A stretch of 64,000 bases of DNA, taken from NCBI GenBank assembly GCA_905199225.1, contig CAJKFS010000001.1, positions 39,920 to 103,919 on the forward strand, given 5' to 3'. Below are positions 34,232 through 42,586 of the stretch, one piece after another. Within the stretch, counting starts at the first letter, position 1. Every line of letters starts with the position of its first letter. Under the pieces are notes generated by a model. The model was not told the origin of the DNA. It saw nothing but the letters and a program-made list of their open reading frames with translations, and made no database searches. The translations under genes were made by a program, and so were the position numbers. Source of the stretch: an uncultured Collinsella sp. (GTDB lineage Bacteria > Actinomycetota > Coriobacteriia > Coriobacteriales > Coriobacteriaceae).

Positions 34232-34533
34232 CGTTGATGGGGACGAGTAGTCGGCCGTCCGCATGCCACAGAGAGCGGGGAGCGCTGAGAACCCGTGCAT
34301 GCGACCGATGAAAATCACCCCGGAGCTGCGGTCCCAACGGACGTGCCGCGCAGGCACGTCTTAGTAGATATCGCCGAGATGGTCGTCGATACAGGCCAGC
34401 CGAGTAACGGATGCGAGCGCGCGAATACGCGGGCGAGGGCATCTAAGCTGGGTGGTTAAACGAAGAGCTTTTGCGGGCATACAGCCCGTTTTTGTGGCGC
34501 TTCGTCCCAGCTTGTAGGGACGGGCGCTTTTTT
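34232..34533 (+). promoter_or_regulatory. isoleucine T-box riboswitch (transcriptional) of ileS
   Basis: Stem I runs 34232-34339, closed by CGTTG/CAACG and GGGAC/GTCCC, and holds AGTA (34246), AGAGAGC (34270), GCTGAGAA (34284) and the specifier ATC (34314-34316) in GATGAAAATCACCCC. A perfect ACGTGCC/GGCACGT hairpin follows at 34341-34359. The antiterminator pairs GCTGGG with CCCAGC and CGAAG with CTTCG around the bulge TGGTTAAA (34453-34460), whose TGGT can bind the uncharged tRNA-Ile ACCA end. The competing terminator GCGC..CGTCCC / GGGACG..GCGC (34497-34527) ends in six T residues. Uncharged tRNA-Ile should allow ileS transcription. A TAGCAT -10 box lies at 34214-34219. Confidence 0.92.
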
Positions 34534-34576
34534 GGTGCCCAACGGGCGTGCGCGCCCACGACATGAAAGGGGTACC

Positions 34577-37378
34577 GTGGCAAACGAGTACAAGCAGACG
34601 ATGAATCTGCCCAAAACCGGTTTTCCCATGCGTGCCGGTCTTTCCAAGTCCGAGCCCAAGCGACTCAAGGACTGGCAGGACAACAAGGTCTACGAGCAGG
34701 TTCTGAAGAAGAACGAGGGTCACAAGAAGTTCGTGCTGCACGACGGCCCTCCGTACGCCAACGGCCCGATCCACATCGGCCACGCCATGAACAAGATCTC
34801 CAAGGACATGATCAACCGCTACTGGATGATGCAGGGCTATGAGGTTCCCTATGTTCCCGGTTGGGACTGCCATGGCCAGCCGATCGAGCATAAGGTCGAG
34901 GAGAAGCTCGGCACCGAGAAGTTCAACCAGACCTCCACGGCTAAGATCCGTGAGCTTTGCAATAAGTTCGCTGTCGAGAACATCGAGCTGCAGAAGGCCG
35001 GCTTCCGTCGCCTGGGCGTGCTCGGCGATTGGGACAACCCCTATCTGACGCTCTATCACCAGCATGACGCCGCCGACATCGAGGTTTTCAAGGCCATGTT
35101 CGACAAGGGCATGATCTATCGCGGTCACAAGCCCGTCCACTGGTGCAAGCACTGCCATACCGCACTTGCTGAGGCCGAGATTGAGTACTCCGACGAGACG
35201 AGCCCGTCCATCTTCGTGCGCTTTGAGATGACCTCCAAGCCCGTCGGCCTCGAGAACTTCGACGGCCCGGTTGACTTTATCATCTGGACGACCACGCCGT
35301 GGACCATCCCCTCCGACCAGGCAGTTTCTCTCAAGCCCGGTGCCGCCTACGTCGCCGTTGAGCACGACGACCGCGCCGAGGTCATGCTCGAGGACCTGGC
35401 TCCCAAGTGCTGCGAGGAGTTTGGCTGGGAGTACACCCCGGTTGTGGTCGACGGCAAGCCCTATGTGGTTCCCGCCGAGACCTTCCATCACATTCACTAT
35501 AAGCAGCCGATCTTTGACGGTGTTGAGGGCGTGGCGCTGTTGGCCGATTACGTCGGTGTCGATGACGGTACCGGTATCGTCCACAACTCGCCCGGTCACG
35601 GCGTCGACGACTACTTCGCCTGCCTCAAGGAGGGCATCACCGACATTTGCATGCCGGTCGATGACGACGGCAAGTTCTACACCGGCGAGGAGTTTGGCAC
35701 CGGCGGCCCCTTCAGCGGCATGGATACCGACGAGGCCAACCCGCACATCATCGAGTTCCTGCGCGAGCGCGGCACCCTGGTCCTCGAGAAGAAGATCACG
35801 CACAGCTATCCGCACTGCTGGCGCTGCAAGCACCCGGTGCTCTTCCGTGCTACCGACCAGTGGTTTGTCTCGATGGACAAGACCGGCTTGCGCGAGCAGG
35901 CTGGCAAAGAGGTCCGCGAGAACGTTAAGTGGTATCCGGCCCACGCGGCCAACCGCATCGGCGCCATGGTCGAGCAGCGTCCCGACTGGTGCATCAGCCG
36001 TCAGCGCAACTGGGGCGTGCCTATCCCCAGCTACACTTGCGCCGACTGCGGTGAGAAGGTCATGAACGACGCCACGCTCGACGCCGTCATCAAGCTCTTC
36101 CACGAGAAGGGCTCCGACGCCTGGTTCACCGACGCTCCCGAGAGCTACCTTGGCGAGGCCTGCGTCTGCCCCAAGTGCGGCGGCCATCACCTCAAGGCCG
36201 ATAAGGACATCCTCGACGTGTGGTGGGATTCCGGCGTCTCTTGGAAGGCCGTCTGCGAGTACCGTCCCGAGCTGGAGTATCCGGCTGATGTGTACCTCGA
36301 GGGCTCCGACCAGCACCGCGGTTGGTTCCAAAGCTCGCTGCTCACCTCGGTGGGCGCCAACGGCCACGCTCCGTACAAGGCGGTTGTCTCGCAGGGCTTC
36401 ACCCTCGACGGCCAGGGCCGTAAGATGTCCAAGTCGCTCGGCAACGTCATCGACCCCAATAAGGTCTGCGACGAGATGGGCGCTGACATCATCCGTCTGT
36501 GGGTTGCATCCGTCGATACCAGCTCCGACGTGTCCATCGACCACGAGATCCTTGCTCGTACGTCCGATGCCTACCGTCGTTTCCGCAACACGCTGCGCTT
36601 CCTGCTCTCCGAGCTCGAGGGTCAGTTTGAGCCCGAGACCGACGGCGTCGCCTTTGCCGACCTGCTGCCGCTCGATAAGCTCATGGTTGCCCGCCTGACT
36701 CAGGTTCAGGCCGAGGTCGACGACGCCTACGCCAGCTACGAGTTCCCGCGCGCCTACCGTGCGCTTTATGACTTCGTGGTTACCGAGCTCTCCAACGTGT
36801 ACCTCGACGCCCTGAAGGACCGTCTGTACTGCGACAAGCCCGGCTCGCTCGAGCGTCGCAGCGCCCAGACCGTGCTGGCCGAGCTCTTCTCGATGCTCAT
36901 GCGCGACCTGCAGCCGATCCTGTCCTACACGGTTGACGAGGCCATGGCATATGCGCCCGCTGGCTGCGTCGATCACCAGAAGTACGCCGCGCTGCTCGAT
37001 TGGTACAAGTCGCCCATCACGGTCGACGAGGCCAATGAGTTCGAGGGCGTGCTCGAGGCTTCTCTTGAGCTCCGTAGCGCCGTGACCAAGGCCCTTGAGG
37101 ATGCCCGTTCTGCCGGCACCTTCACCAAGAGCCAGCAGGTTCGCGTCAAGGCGGTCGTTCCCGCCGAGATGTACGCGCTGCTGACTGGTGACAAAGCGGT
37201 CGACCTGGCCGAGTTCTACATCGTCTCCGATGTTGAGCTGACCCAGGGTGAAGAGCTTTCCGTCTGCATTGATGCTGCCGAGGGCGAGTGCTGCGACCGT
37301 TGCTGGAACTATCGCACCACCGTCGGCGAGTATAACGGCCACGCGCATATCTGCAAGCGCTGCGCTGACGCGCTGTAA
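34577..37378 (+). CDS. ileS: isoleucyl-tRNA synthetase
   Basis: IleRS charges tRNA-Ile and edits valine. The 933-residue protein has HIGH at 66-69, a CP1 editing domain with TTPWTIPSDQA and the GHGVDDY motif, KMSKS at 616-620, and a C-terminal zinc finger (CCDRCWNY ... HICKRC), so it is the bacterial type 1 enzyme with the zinc tail. AAAGGGG at 34566-34572 selects the GTG at 34577. The frame is open to 34532, but that part overlaps the T-box terminator. It is controlled by the T-box upstream. Confidence 0.97.
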   Translation: MANEYKQTMNLPKTGFPMRAGLSKSEPKRLKDWQDNKVYEQVLKKNEGHKKFVLHDGPPYANGPIHIGHAMNKISKDMINRYWMMQGYEVPYVPGWDCHGQPIEHKVEEKLGTEKFNQTSTAKIRELCNKFAVENIELQKAGFRRLGVLGDWDNPYLTLYHQHDAADIEVFKAMFDKGMIYRGHKPVHWCKHCHTALAEAEIEYSDETSPSIFVRFEMTSKPVGLENFDGPVDFIIWTTTPWTIPSDQAVSLKPGAAYVAVEHDDRAEVMLEDLAPKCCEEFGWEYTPVVVDGKPYVVPAETFHHIHYKQPIFDGVEGVALLADYVGVDDGTGIVHNSPGHGVDDYFACLKEGITDICMPVDDDGKFYTGEEFGTGGPFSGMDTDEANPHIIEFLRERGTLVLEKKITHSYPHCWRCKHPVLFRATDQWFVSMDKTGLREQAGKEVRENVKWYPAHAANRIGAMVEQRPDWCISRQRNWGVPIPSYTCADCGEKVMNDATLDAVIKLFHEKGSDAWFTDAPESYLGEACVCPKCGGHHLKADKDILDVWWDSGVSWKAVCEYRPELEYPADVYLEGSDQHRGWFQSSLLTSVGANGHAPYKAVVSQGFTLDGQGRKMSKSLGNVIDPNKVCDEMGADIIRLWVASVDTSSDVSIDHEILARTSDAYRRFRNTLRFLLSELEGQFEPETDGVAFADLLPLDKLMVARLTQVQAEVDDAYASYEFPRAYRALYDFVVTELSNVYLDALKDRLYCDKPGSLERRSAQTVLAELFSMLMRDLQPILSYTVDEAMAYAPAGCVDHQKYAALLDWYKSPITVDEANEFEGVLEASLELRSAVTKALEDARSAGTFTKSQQVRVKAVVPAEMYALLTGDKAVDLAEFYIVSDVELTQGEELSVCIDAAEGECCDRCWNYRTTVGEYNGHAHICKRCADAL

Positions 37379-37405
37379 GTTACGGCGTTCGTAGAACGCC
37401 GTAAC
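37379..37405 (+). terminator. 12-bp hairpin directly after the ileS stop
   Basis: The perfect stem GTTACGGCGTTC / GAACGCCGTAAC has a 3-base loop and no T-run. It may stabilise the mRNA 3' end or work with the stronger terminator at 37603-37638. Confidence 0.5.
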
Positions 37406-37418
37406 CTACCGACGCTGC

Positions 37419-37516
37419 AAACGCCCCTAAGCGGCAATCTGACGTTCAATCGTCGGTCGCGTACCAAAGTACGCTTCCCTCCTCTTTCACGTCACCTTGC
37501 TCGCTTAGGGACGTTT
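37419..37516. repeat. 98-base nested palindromic element in the ileS-lspA gap
   Basis: The outer arms AAACGCCCCTAAGCG (37419-37433) and CGCTTAGGGACGTTT (37502-37516) pair with one mismatch. Inside them TGACGT pairs with ACGTCA, and at the centre GCGTAC pairs with GTACGC around CAAA. The arms are spaced almost symmetrically, so the whole element folds into one long interrupted hairpin on either strand. It has no long open frame. It may be a MITE-like repeat, a small RNA or a processed structure. Confidence 0.6.
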
Positions 37517-37602
37517 TCGCTGTTGGCGACGGCAACGCGGCTTTTCCATTGTTGGAACTAGAGCCTTCTCTTTCGACCTGCGCTCTTAGTCGAAAGCTAT
37601 TT

Positions 37603-37638
37603 AGCGACATTCCGTTATTCGGAATGTCGCTTTTGTTT
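37603..37638 (+). terminator. strong terminator upstream of lspA
   Basis: The perfect 12-bp stem AGCGACATTCCG / CGGAATGTCGCT with loop TTATT is followed by TTTGTTTT. A second short hairpin (TTTCGAC ... GTCGAAA) lies just before it at 37571-37595. It ends transcription coming from ileS. The 115 bases after it to lspA contain a possible TATAAG -10 box near 37695 but no clear -35. Confidence 0.85.
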
Positions 37639-37752
37639 TGTGCTGGTTATTTCGCTTGCGTTGGTGGATATGTCGTGCGCTCTGCGTATGGCAATATAAG
37701 ATGGTTAATTGCGTTCAACGGAATTCGATGTTCTTGAGGGTAGGGGATTGAT

Positions 37753-38352
37753 TTGGGTCGTGCTGGGGATATGACGCCGTCTTTGCGTTGGCGGTTGGGT
37801 GTTGCTGGTGGGGTAGCGCTCGTTGTGCTGCTTGTTGACCAGCTGACCAAGCTTGCGGTTCGTGCCGTGGGCGAAGCTTTGCATGTGACTGCCATCCCCG
37901 GTGTCATCGACTTTATGTTTGTCCGCAATATCGGTGCTGCCTTTAGTATGGGCGAGGGGCATGGCATCGCGTTTGCCGTGCTGGCGTTGGCGGTCATTAT
38001 CGCTATTGCCGTGTACCTCGTTCGTGCACCCCAGCTCGCCCATCTTGAGGTTGTGGGCATGGCGATGGTTGCGGGCGGTGCTATCGGCAACGCTATCGAT
38101 CGTTTGGCCTTTGGCTTCGTGACCGATTTTATTGCCACCACCTTCGTCGACTTCCCCGTCTTTAATGTGGCCGATATCGGCATTACCTTGGGCGTCGTGC
38201 TCGCCCTCTTCGGTTACATGTTCTTGAGCCCCGCTGCCCGTGAGGTCGATGCGACCGCCGAGCTTAACGCCCGTGACGAGGCCCGCGCTAAGCGCAAGGC
38301 CCAGCAGCGTGGGGAGCGTGCCCGCAAGATTCGCGAAAGCAATGATCGTTAA
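37753..38352 (+). CDS. lspA: lipoprotein signal peptidase
   Basis: LspA cuts signal peptides of prolipoproteins in the membrane. The 199-residue protein has four hydrophobic segments, the conserved VRNIGAAFS segment (58-66), and the catalytic aspartates Asp116 (GNAID) and Asp141 (FNVAD). It is longer than the usual 160-170 residues because of a charged C-terminal tail (about residue 165 on, rich in Arg, Lys and Glu). The TTG at 37753 follows GAGGGTAGGGG. An ATG at 37771 is the alternative. Its stop overlaps the next start by one base, the familiar lspA-rluD pairing. Confidence 0.93.
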   Translation: MGRAGDMTPSLRWRLGVAGGVALVVLLVDQLTKLAVRAVGEALHVTAIPGVIDFMFVRNIGAAFSMGEGHGIAFAVLALAVIIAIAVYLVRAPQLAHLEVVGMAMVAGGAIGNAIDRLAFGFVTDFIATTFVDFPVFNVADIGITLGVVLALFGYMFLSPAAREVDATAELNARDEARAKRKAQQRGERARKIRESNDR

Positions 38353-39365
38353 TGGCCGACATCCATATTCTTGTTGCCGACGATTGCTCTGGCCAGCGTC
38401 TCGACGCCTTTTTGGGTGCCAACGACGGCTGCCCCACGCGCTCTGCCTGCGCGTATCTGATCGAGGGCGGCGCCGTAATCGTGAACGGCGAGACCTGTCT
38501 GTCAAAAAAGTATGCCGTACGCGCCGGTGACCGCATCTCGGTCGACCTGCCCGAGCCGCACGATCCCACCGATGTGATTCCCGAGGCCATCCCGCTCGAC
38601 ATTCGCTATGAGGACGACTATCTCATTGTGCTCTCCAAGCAGCGCGGGCTGGTGTGCCATCCCGCCCACGGCCACGAGAGCGGCACGCTTGCGAACGCCT
38701 TGGTCTACCACTGCGGTATCGATCATCTTGGTACCGTGCAGGGTGAGGACCGCCCCGGCATCGTGCATCGCCTGGATCGCGATACCTCGGGCCTTATGCT
38801 CGCGGCAAAAGACGACGACACCCAGCGCGCGCTTCAAAATCTCATTCGCACGCGTGCGCTCGACCGCCGCTATATCACGCTTGTCCACGGGCACATCGCC
38901 ATGGACGAGGGCACCATCAATACCGGTATCGCCCGTTCTACGCGCGACCGCGTCAAGATGGCGGTTTCGGACGACCCCTTTGCCCGTCAGGCCATTACGA
39001 CCTTTAAAGTCCTCGAGCGCTTTGATTCCACGCGCTTTGACGATGGTTATACGCTCGTTGAGTGCCATCTGTTTACCGGTCGCACGCACCAGATTCGCGT
39101 GCATATGCGTCATATCAACCACGCCTGCGTGGGCGATCCACTCTACGGCAAGTGCGATGCGCGCGCCGACCAGGGCCTGACCAGGCAGTTCCTTCATTCC
39201 TGGCGCGTGGCGTTCGACCATCCCGTGACGGGGGAGCGCATTGAGTGCCGCGACGAGTTGCCGTGGGATCTCGCTGCGGTTCTCGACGATCTGGCTCCGC
39301 GCTCGCTCGGTCGCACGGCCGTTGGAGATGAAATCGTTCCGCAGCTCGGTCTTCTCGAAGCCTAG
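38352..39365 (+). CDS. RluA/RluD family pseudouridine synthase
   Basis: The 337-residue protein has an N-terminal S4 RNA-binding domain (SACAYLIEGGAVIVNGE) and the catalytic motif HRLDRDTSGL with Asp142, then GRTHQIRVHMRHINHACVGDP. These enzymes modify uridines in 23S rRNA. Being next to lspA and of this length, it is closest to the RluD/YlyB group, but the exact sites cannot be told. It is translationally coupled with lspA. Confidence 0.92.
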   Translation: MADIHILVADDCSGQRLDAFLGANDGCPTRSACAYLIEGGAVIVNGETCLSKKYAVRAGDRISVDLPEPHDPTDVIPEAIPLDIRYEDDYLIVLSKQRGLVCHPAHGHESGTLANALVYHCGIDHLGTVQGEDRPGIVHRLDRDTSGLMLAAKDDDTQRALQNLIRTRALDRRYITLVHGHIAMDEGTINTGIARSTRDRVKMAVSDDPFARQAITTFKVLERFDSTRFDDGYTLVECHLFTGRTHQIRVHMRHINHACVGDPLYGKCDARADQGLTRQFLHSWRVAFDHPVTGERIECRDELPWDLAAVLDDLAPRSLGRTAVGDEIVPQLGLLEA

Positions 39366-39383
39366 CCAGTATTAGGTGGTTTC

Positions 39384-39413
39384 TTGAACTCGGTAAGCCT
39401 GCGGTAAGATATA
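39384..39413 (+). promoter_or_regulatory. candidate promoter of the glycosyltransferase gene
   Basis: TTGAAC (39384-39389) lies 18 bases before GATATA (39408-39413), or 15 before TAAGAT. The alignment is ambiguous, but it is the only plausible promoter in this 82-base gap. Confidence 0.4.
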
Positions 39414-39447
39414 CGATTGTTTACGTTACGCGTTGCTGGGAGCCTGC

Positions 39448-40743
39448 ATGCTCGCCTTTTTACAAACCAACACACCCATCGTGATCTTCAACCAGATTGT
39501 CGTCACGCTGCTCACGGTCTGCTTTCTGTACCAGGTGGTCTTCTTTGTCATTGGCGCTCTTCGTGGCGAGGTCGCGCCTCCCAAGGCCAAAAAACTCCAT
39601 CGCTATGCCTTTTTTATCGCGGCGCATAATGAGGAGGCCGTGATCGCCAACCTCGTTCGCTCCATCAAGGACCAGGATTATCCGTCCGAGCTCATCGAGG
39701 TTTTCGTGGTCGCCGATGCCTGCACCGACAACACGGCGCAGCTCGCGCGCGAGGCCGGTGCCATTGTTTACGAGCGCAATGACCTGGCCCGCAAGGGCAA
39801 GAGCTGGGTCATGGACTTTGGCTTCGACCGCATTCTCAACGAGTATCCCGACACGTTTGAGGGCTACTTTATCTTCGATGCCGATAACGTTATCTCCCGC
39901 GATTACGTTTCCAAGATGAATGATGCCTTTGACCAGGGCTTCCATGTGGTCACGAGCTATCGCAATTCCAAGAACTTCGGCAGCTCGTGGATCTCGGCTG
40001 CTAATGCCACGTGGTATCTACGCGAGGCGCGCTTCCTCAACAACGCGCGTAATATCTGCAAGACGTCCTGCGCTGTTTCGGGTTCGGGCTACCTCATCTC
40101 CGCCAGCGTTATCGAGGGCATGCACGGTTGGCAGTTCCACACGCTGACCGAGGACATTCAGTTCACCACGTTCTGCGCCATTCACGGCATTCGCATTGGC
40201 TATGCGCCGGCGGAGTTCTTTGACGAACAACCCGTGACGTTTAAGGCGTCCTGGAAACAGCGCATGCGTTGGACCAAGGGCTTCTACCAGGTGTTCTTTA
40301 CTTACGGTAAGCACCTGGTCAAGTCGACCTTCCGCTACCATCGCTTTGCCGCCTACGACATGTTCATGACGATCGCCCCGGGTATGCTGCTGTCGCTCAT
40401 CTCGATGCTCGCCAATGCGACGTTCCTGATCGTGGGTGGACTCTCGCACGGCTTTTTGGCTACCGAAGTCGAGATGCAGGCCTGTGCCGCTTCGCTCATT
40501 ATGACCTTCGCCATGATGTATCTGACTTTCTTTATCCTGGCGCTGCTCACGACTATCTTTGAGTACGAGCACATTCACTGCGCGCAAAAGTGGCGTCTGG
40601 TGACTAACCTGTTTACCTTCCCGATCTTTATGTTCAGCTATATCCCCATCACGGTGGCCGCGCTGTTCCTGAAGGTCGACTGGGTCCCGACGCAGCACGC
40701 CGTCAGCGTTACCCTTGACGAGGTCATGCAAGGCGCCAAATAA
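39448..40743 (+). CDS. membrane family 2 glycosyltransferase with processive-enzyme motifs
   Basis: The 431-residue protein has an N-terminal membrane segment (about 10-37), a cytoplasmic GT2 domain and three or four C-terminal membrane segments. The GT2 motifs are Asp90/Asp94 in VADACTD, FDAD at 143-146, TED at 234-236 and QRMRW at 271-275, the pattern of processive synthases such as cellulose, hyaluronan or poly-GlcNAc synthase. A role in making a surface polysaccharide or glycolipid is inferred. The donor sugar is unknown. GGGAG six bases ahead supports the ATG at 39448 over the TTG at 39433. No other polysaccharide gene is nearby. Confidence 0.86.
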   Translation: MLAFLQTNTPIVIFNQIVVTLLTVCFLYQVVFFVIGALRGEVAPPKAKKLHRYAFFIAAHNEEAVIANLVRSIKDQDYPSELIEVFVVADACTDNTAQLAREAGAIVYERNDLARKGKSWVMDFGFDRILNEYPDTFEGYFIFDADNVISRDYVSKMNDAFDQGFHVVTSYRNSKNFGSSWISAANATWYLREARFLNNARNICKTSCAVSGSGYLISASVIEGMHGWQFHTLTEDIQFTTFCAIHGIRIGYAPAEFFDEQPVTFKASWKQRMRWTKGFYQVFFTYGKHLVKSTFRYHRFAAYDMFMTIAPGMLLSLISMLANATFLIVGGLSHGFLATEVEMQACAASLIMTFAMMYLTFFILALLTTIFEYEHIHCAQKWRLVTNLFTFPIFMFSYIPITVAALFLKVDWVPTQHAVSVTLDEVMQGAK

Positions 40744-40751
40744 CCACCACC

Positions 40752-40793
40752 AAAACCACCGCAAAGGGGACAGGCACCTTTGTGGTGGTTTTT
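40752..40793 (+). terminator. terminator after the glycosyltransferase gene
   Basis: The 16-bp stem AAAACCACCGCAAAGG / CCTTTGTGGTGGTTTT (one wobble) has a GGACAGGCA loop and a T-run. The GGGGACAGGCACCTTT segment recalls the GGGACGTCCC repeats elsewhere in the window. Confidence 0.85.
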
Positions 40794-40824
40794 GCTTTTG
40801 AGCAGCTGCTCAAGGAGGTTTTCG

Positions 40825-41247
40825 ATGATCTATATCCCGTTTTGGATTTGCATCTTTGCCGGCGTGGCAATTGATGCCCGAGAGCGACGGTTTCCCAATG
40901 GGCTTGCCGGCGCATGTGCCGTGGCGGCGTTGGCGGGCGTTTGGCTCGACCTCGGTTTGAACACAGCGCTTGACCACGCCGGTCTTGCGGTCATCGTCTA
41001 CCTTGGCCTTGTGCTTACCGAGTCGCTCTGGCGTAGAGTTCGCCACGCTCCTGGCATTGGCATGGGGGACGTCAAGGCACTCTTTGCCCTTTGTACCTTC
41101 GATCCCCTGGGCGGCGTTGTCGCGTTTGCGGTTGCGCTCCTGACCCTTGCCGTCGCTTGCCTCATCGCAAAATCGCGCTCCCTGCCATTGCTCCCGTTTT
41201 TAGTGCCGATTTTTGCCATAATCGAGGTCGTGGGCTGCACTTTGTAA
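40825..41247 (+). CDS. A24-type prepilin-peptidase-like membrane protein
   Basis: The 140-residue protein has about four to five hydrophobic segments and the two aspartates of type IV prepilin peptidases: Asp17 in AIDARERRFPNG and Asp82 in GIGMGDVKAL. It lacks the N-terminal methylase domain of PilD, so it is like the short TadV/CpaA or archaeal types. AAGGAGG at 40812-40818 sets the ATG. No pilin or tad genes lie nearby, so the substrate is unknown. Confidence 0.82.
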   Translation: MIYIPFWICIFAGVAIDARERRFPNGLAGACAVAALAGVWLDLGLNTALDHAGLAVIVYLGLVLTESLWRRVRHAPGIGMGDVKALFALCTFDPLGGVVAFAVALLTLAVACLIAKSRSLPLLPFLVPIFAIIEVVGCTL

Positions 41248-41278
41248 CCGATTGCGCGTCCTTCTTAAGGAGCATGCC

Positions 41279-42526
41279 ATGGAATCTAATCAAGAAACGG
41301 CCGTCATTAAGGCGCGCATGGACCGTATTCCCTCAGCGTTGTCGCCCGAGCTTGTCGAGCGCATTGCCGCCGATCGTGCTTCGGGCTATGTCAACCCGTA
41401 TCGTTGCAACGATGATCAGGTCATTCGTCGTATTGATCGCACTACCGACAAAGGCACGCTTATGCGTCCGGCGTTTATGCGCGATACCGAAAAGATACTT
41501 CATCTTCCGGCTTACACCCGGTATGCGGGCAAAACGCAGGTCTTTAGCTTTCGTAGCAATGACGATCTGTCACGCCGCGGTTTGCACGTGCAGCTTGTCT
41601 CGCGCATTGCGCGCGATATCGGTCGCGCCCTGGGGCTCAATTGCGATCTGATCGAGGCGATTGGCCTGGGCCACGACTTGGGACACACGCCTTTCGGCCA
41701 TTCCGGCGAGCGCTTCCTCAACGATATCTATCACGAGCGTACGGGGCGTTATTTTTTCCATAACGTGCAGTCGGTCCGCGTGCTCGACGCGTTGTATGGC
41801 CGCAACGTGTCGCTCCAGACGCTCGACGGCGTGCTATGCCATAACGGCGAGTACGAGCAGCGTGTGTTTGAGCTCTCGGACATGGGCTCCTTTGACCAGT
41901 TTGACCAGACGGTTGAGGATTGCATTGCCACGGGCTATAGCGCAATTGAGCATCTGCGTCCCATGACGCTCGAGGGCTGCGTCGTTCGCATCTCGGATAT
42001 TCTTGCCTACGTCGGTCGTGACCGTCAGGATGCGATCGCGGCGGGCCTGCTTTCGCCCGACGCTTTTGATGATGGCCGGGGCGGTGCCTACAACAGTTGG
42101 ATCCTCACGCATGCCTCTATCGATATCGTTGAGCACAGCTATGGTAAGCCGCGCATCGAGATGAGCGAGGACCTGTTTGAGGAAATTCGCCGAGCCAAGC
42201 GCGAGAACTACGAGAAGATCTATAGCAAGGGCGGTATCGAAGGCGATTCCGAGGCGGAGCTGCGCGAGGCGTTCGTAAAGCTCTACGACCGTTGCCTGCG
42301 GGATCTAAACAGTGGCGACGAGTCCTCTTACATCTTTAAGCACCATATTTCGCGCATTGAGCAGCAGCTTTCCTACTATGATCGCACCTATGCCTGGCAG
42401 GACGACAAGGATCAAGCCGTGGTGGATTATATCGCGAGCATGACGGACGGTTATTTCTGCGAGCTGACGAGCAAGCTGTTCCCTGGTCTGGAGTTTCCGC
42501 ACCGTACCTATATTAACGAACGGTAG
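41279..42526 (+). CDS. dgt: HD-domain deoxyguanosinetriphosphate triphosphohydrolase-like protein
   Basis: dGTPase-like proteins remove triphosphate from dNTPs. The 415-residue protein has YTRYAGKTQVF, His103 in SRRGLHVQLVSRIAR, and the HD motif at 132-133 within GLGHDLGHTPFGHSGERFL, all typical of this metal-dependent family. Later metal ligands fit RISDILAYVGRD. AAGGAG at 41267-41272 supports the ATG at 41279. In many Gram-positive and actinobacterial genomes such a gene sits before dnaG; here it precedes rarA. The nucleotide specificity is not established. Confidence 0.9.
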   Translation: MESNQETAVIKARMDRIPSALSPELVERIAADRASGYVNPYRCNDDQVIRRIDRTTDKGTLMRPAFMRDTEKILHLPAYTRYAGKTQVFSFRSNDDLSRRGLHVQLVSRIARDIGRALGLNCDLIEAIGLGHDLGHTPFGHSGERFLNDIYHERTGRYFFHNVQSVRVLDALYGRNVSLQTLDGVLCHNGEYEQRVFELSDMGSFDQFDQTVEDCIATGYSAIEHLRPMTLEGCVVRISDILAYVGRDRQDAIAAGLLSPDAFDDGRGGAYNSWILTHASIDIVEHSYGKPRIEMSEDLFEEIRRAKRENYEKIYSKGGIEGDSEAELREAFVKLYDRCLRDLNSGDESSYIFKHHISRIEQQLSYYDRTYAWQDDKDQAVVDYIASMTDGYFCELTSKLFPGLEFPHRTYINER

Positions 42527-42586
42527 TTCGTATTAATTCGGTATACTGTTAGTGGAAAACGTTTTTGATTGATACACGGGATGGCT

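Noticed and set aside
34532..34576. A longer N-terminus for isoleucyl-tRNA synthetase
   Set aside because: It would overlap the T-box terminator T-run, and AAAGGGG at 34566-34572 supports the GTG at 34577.
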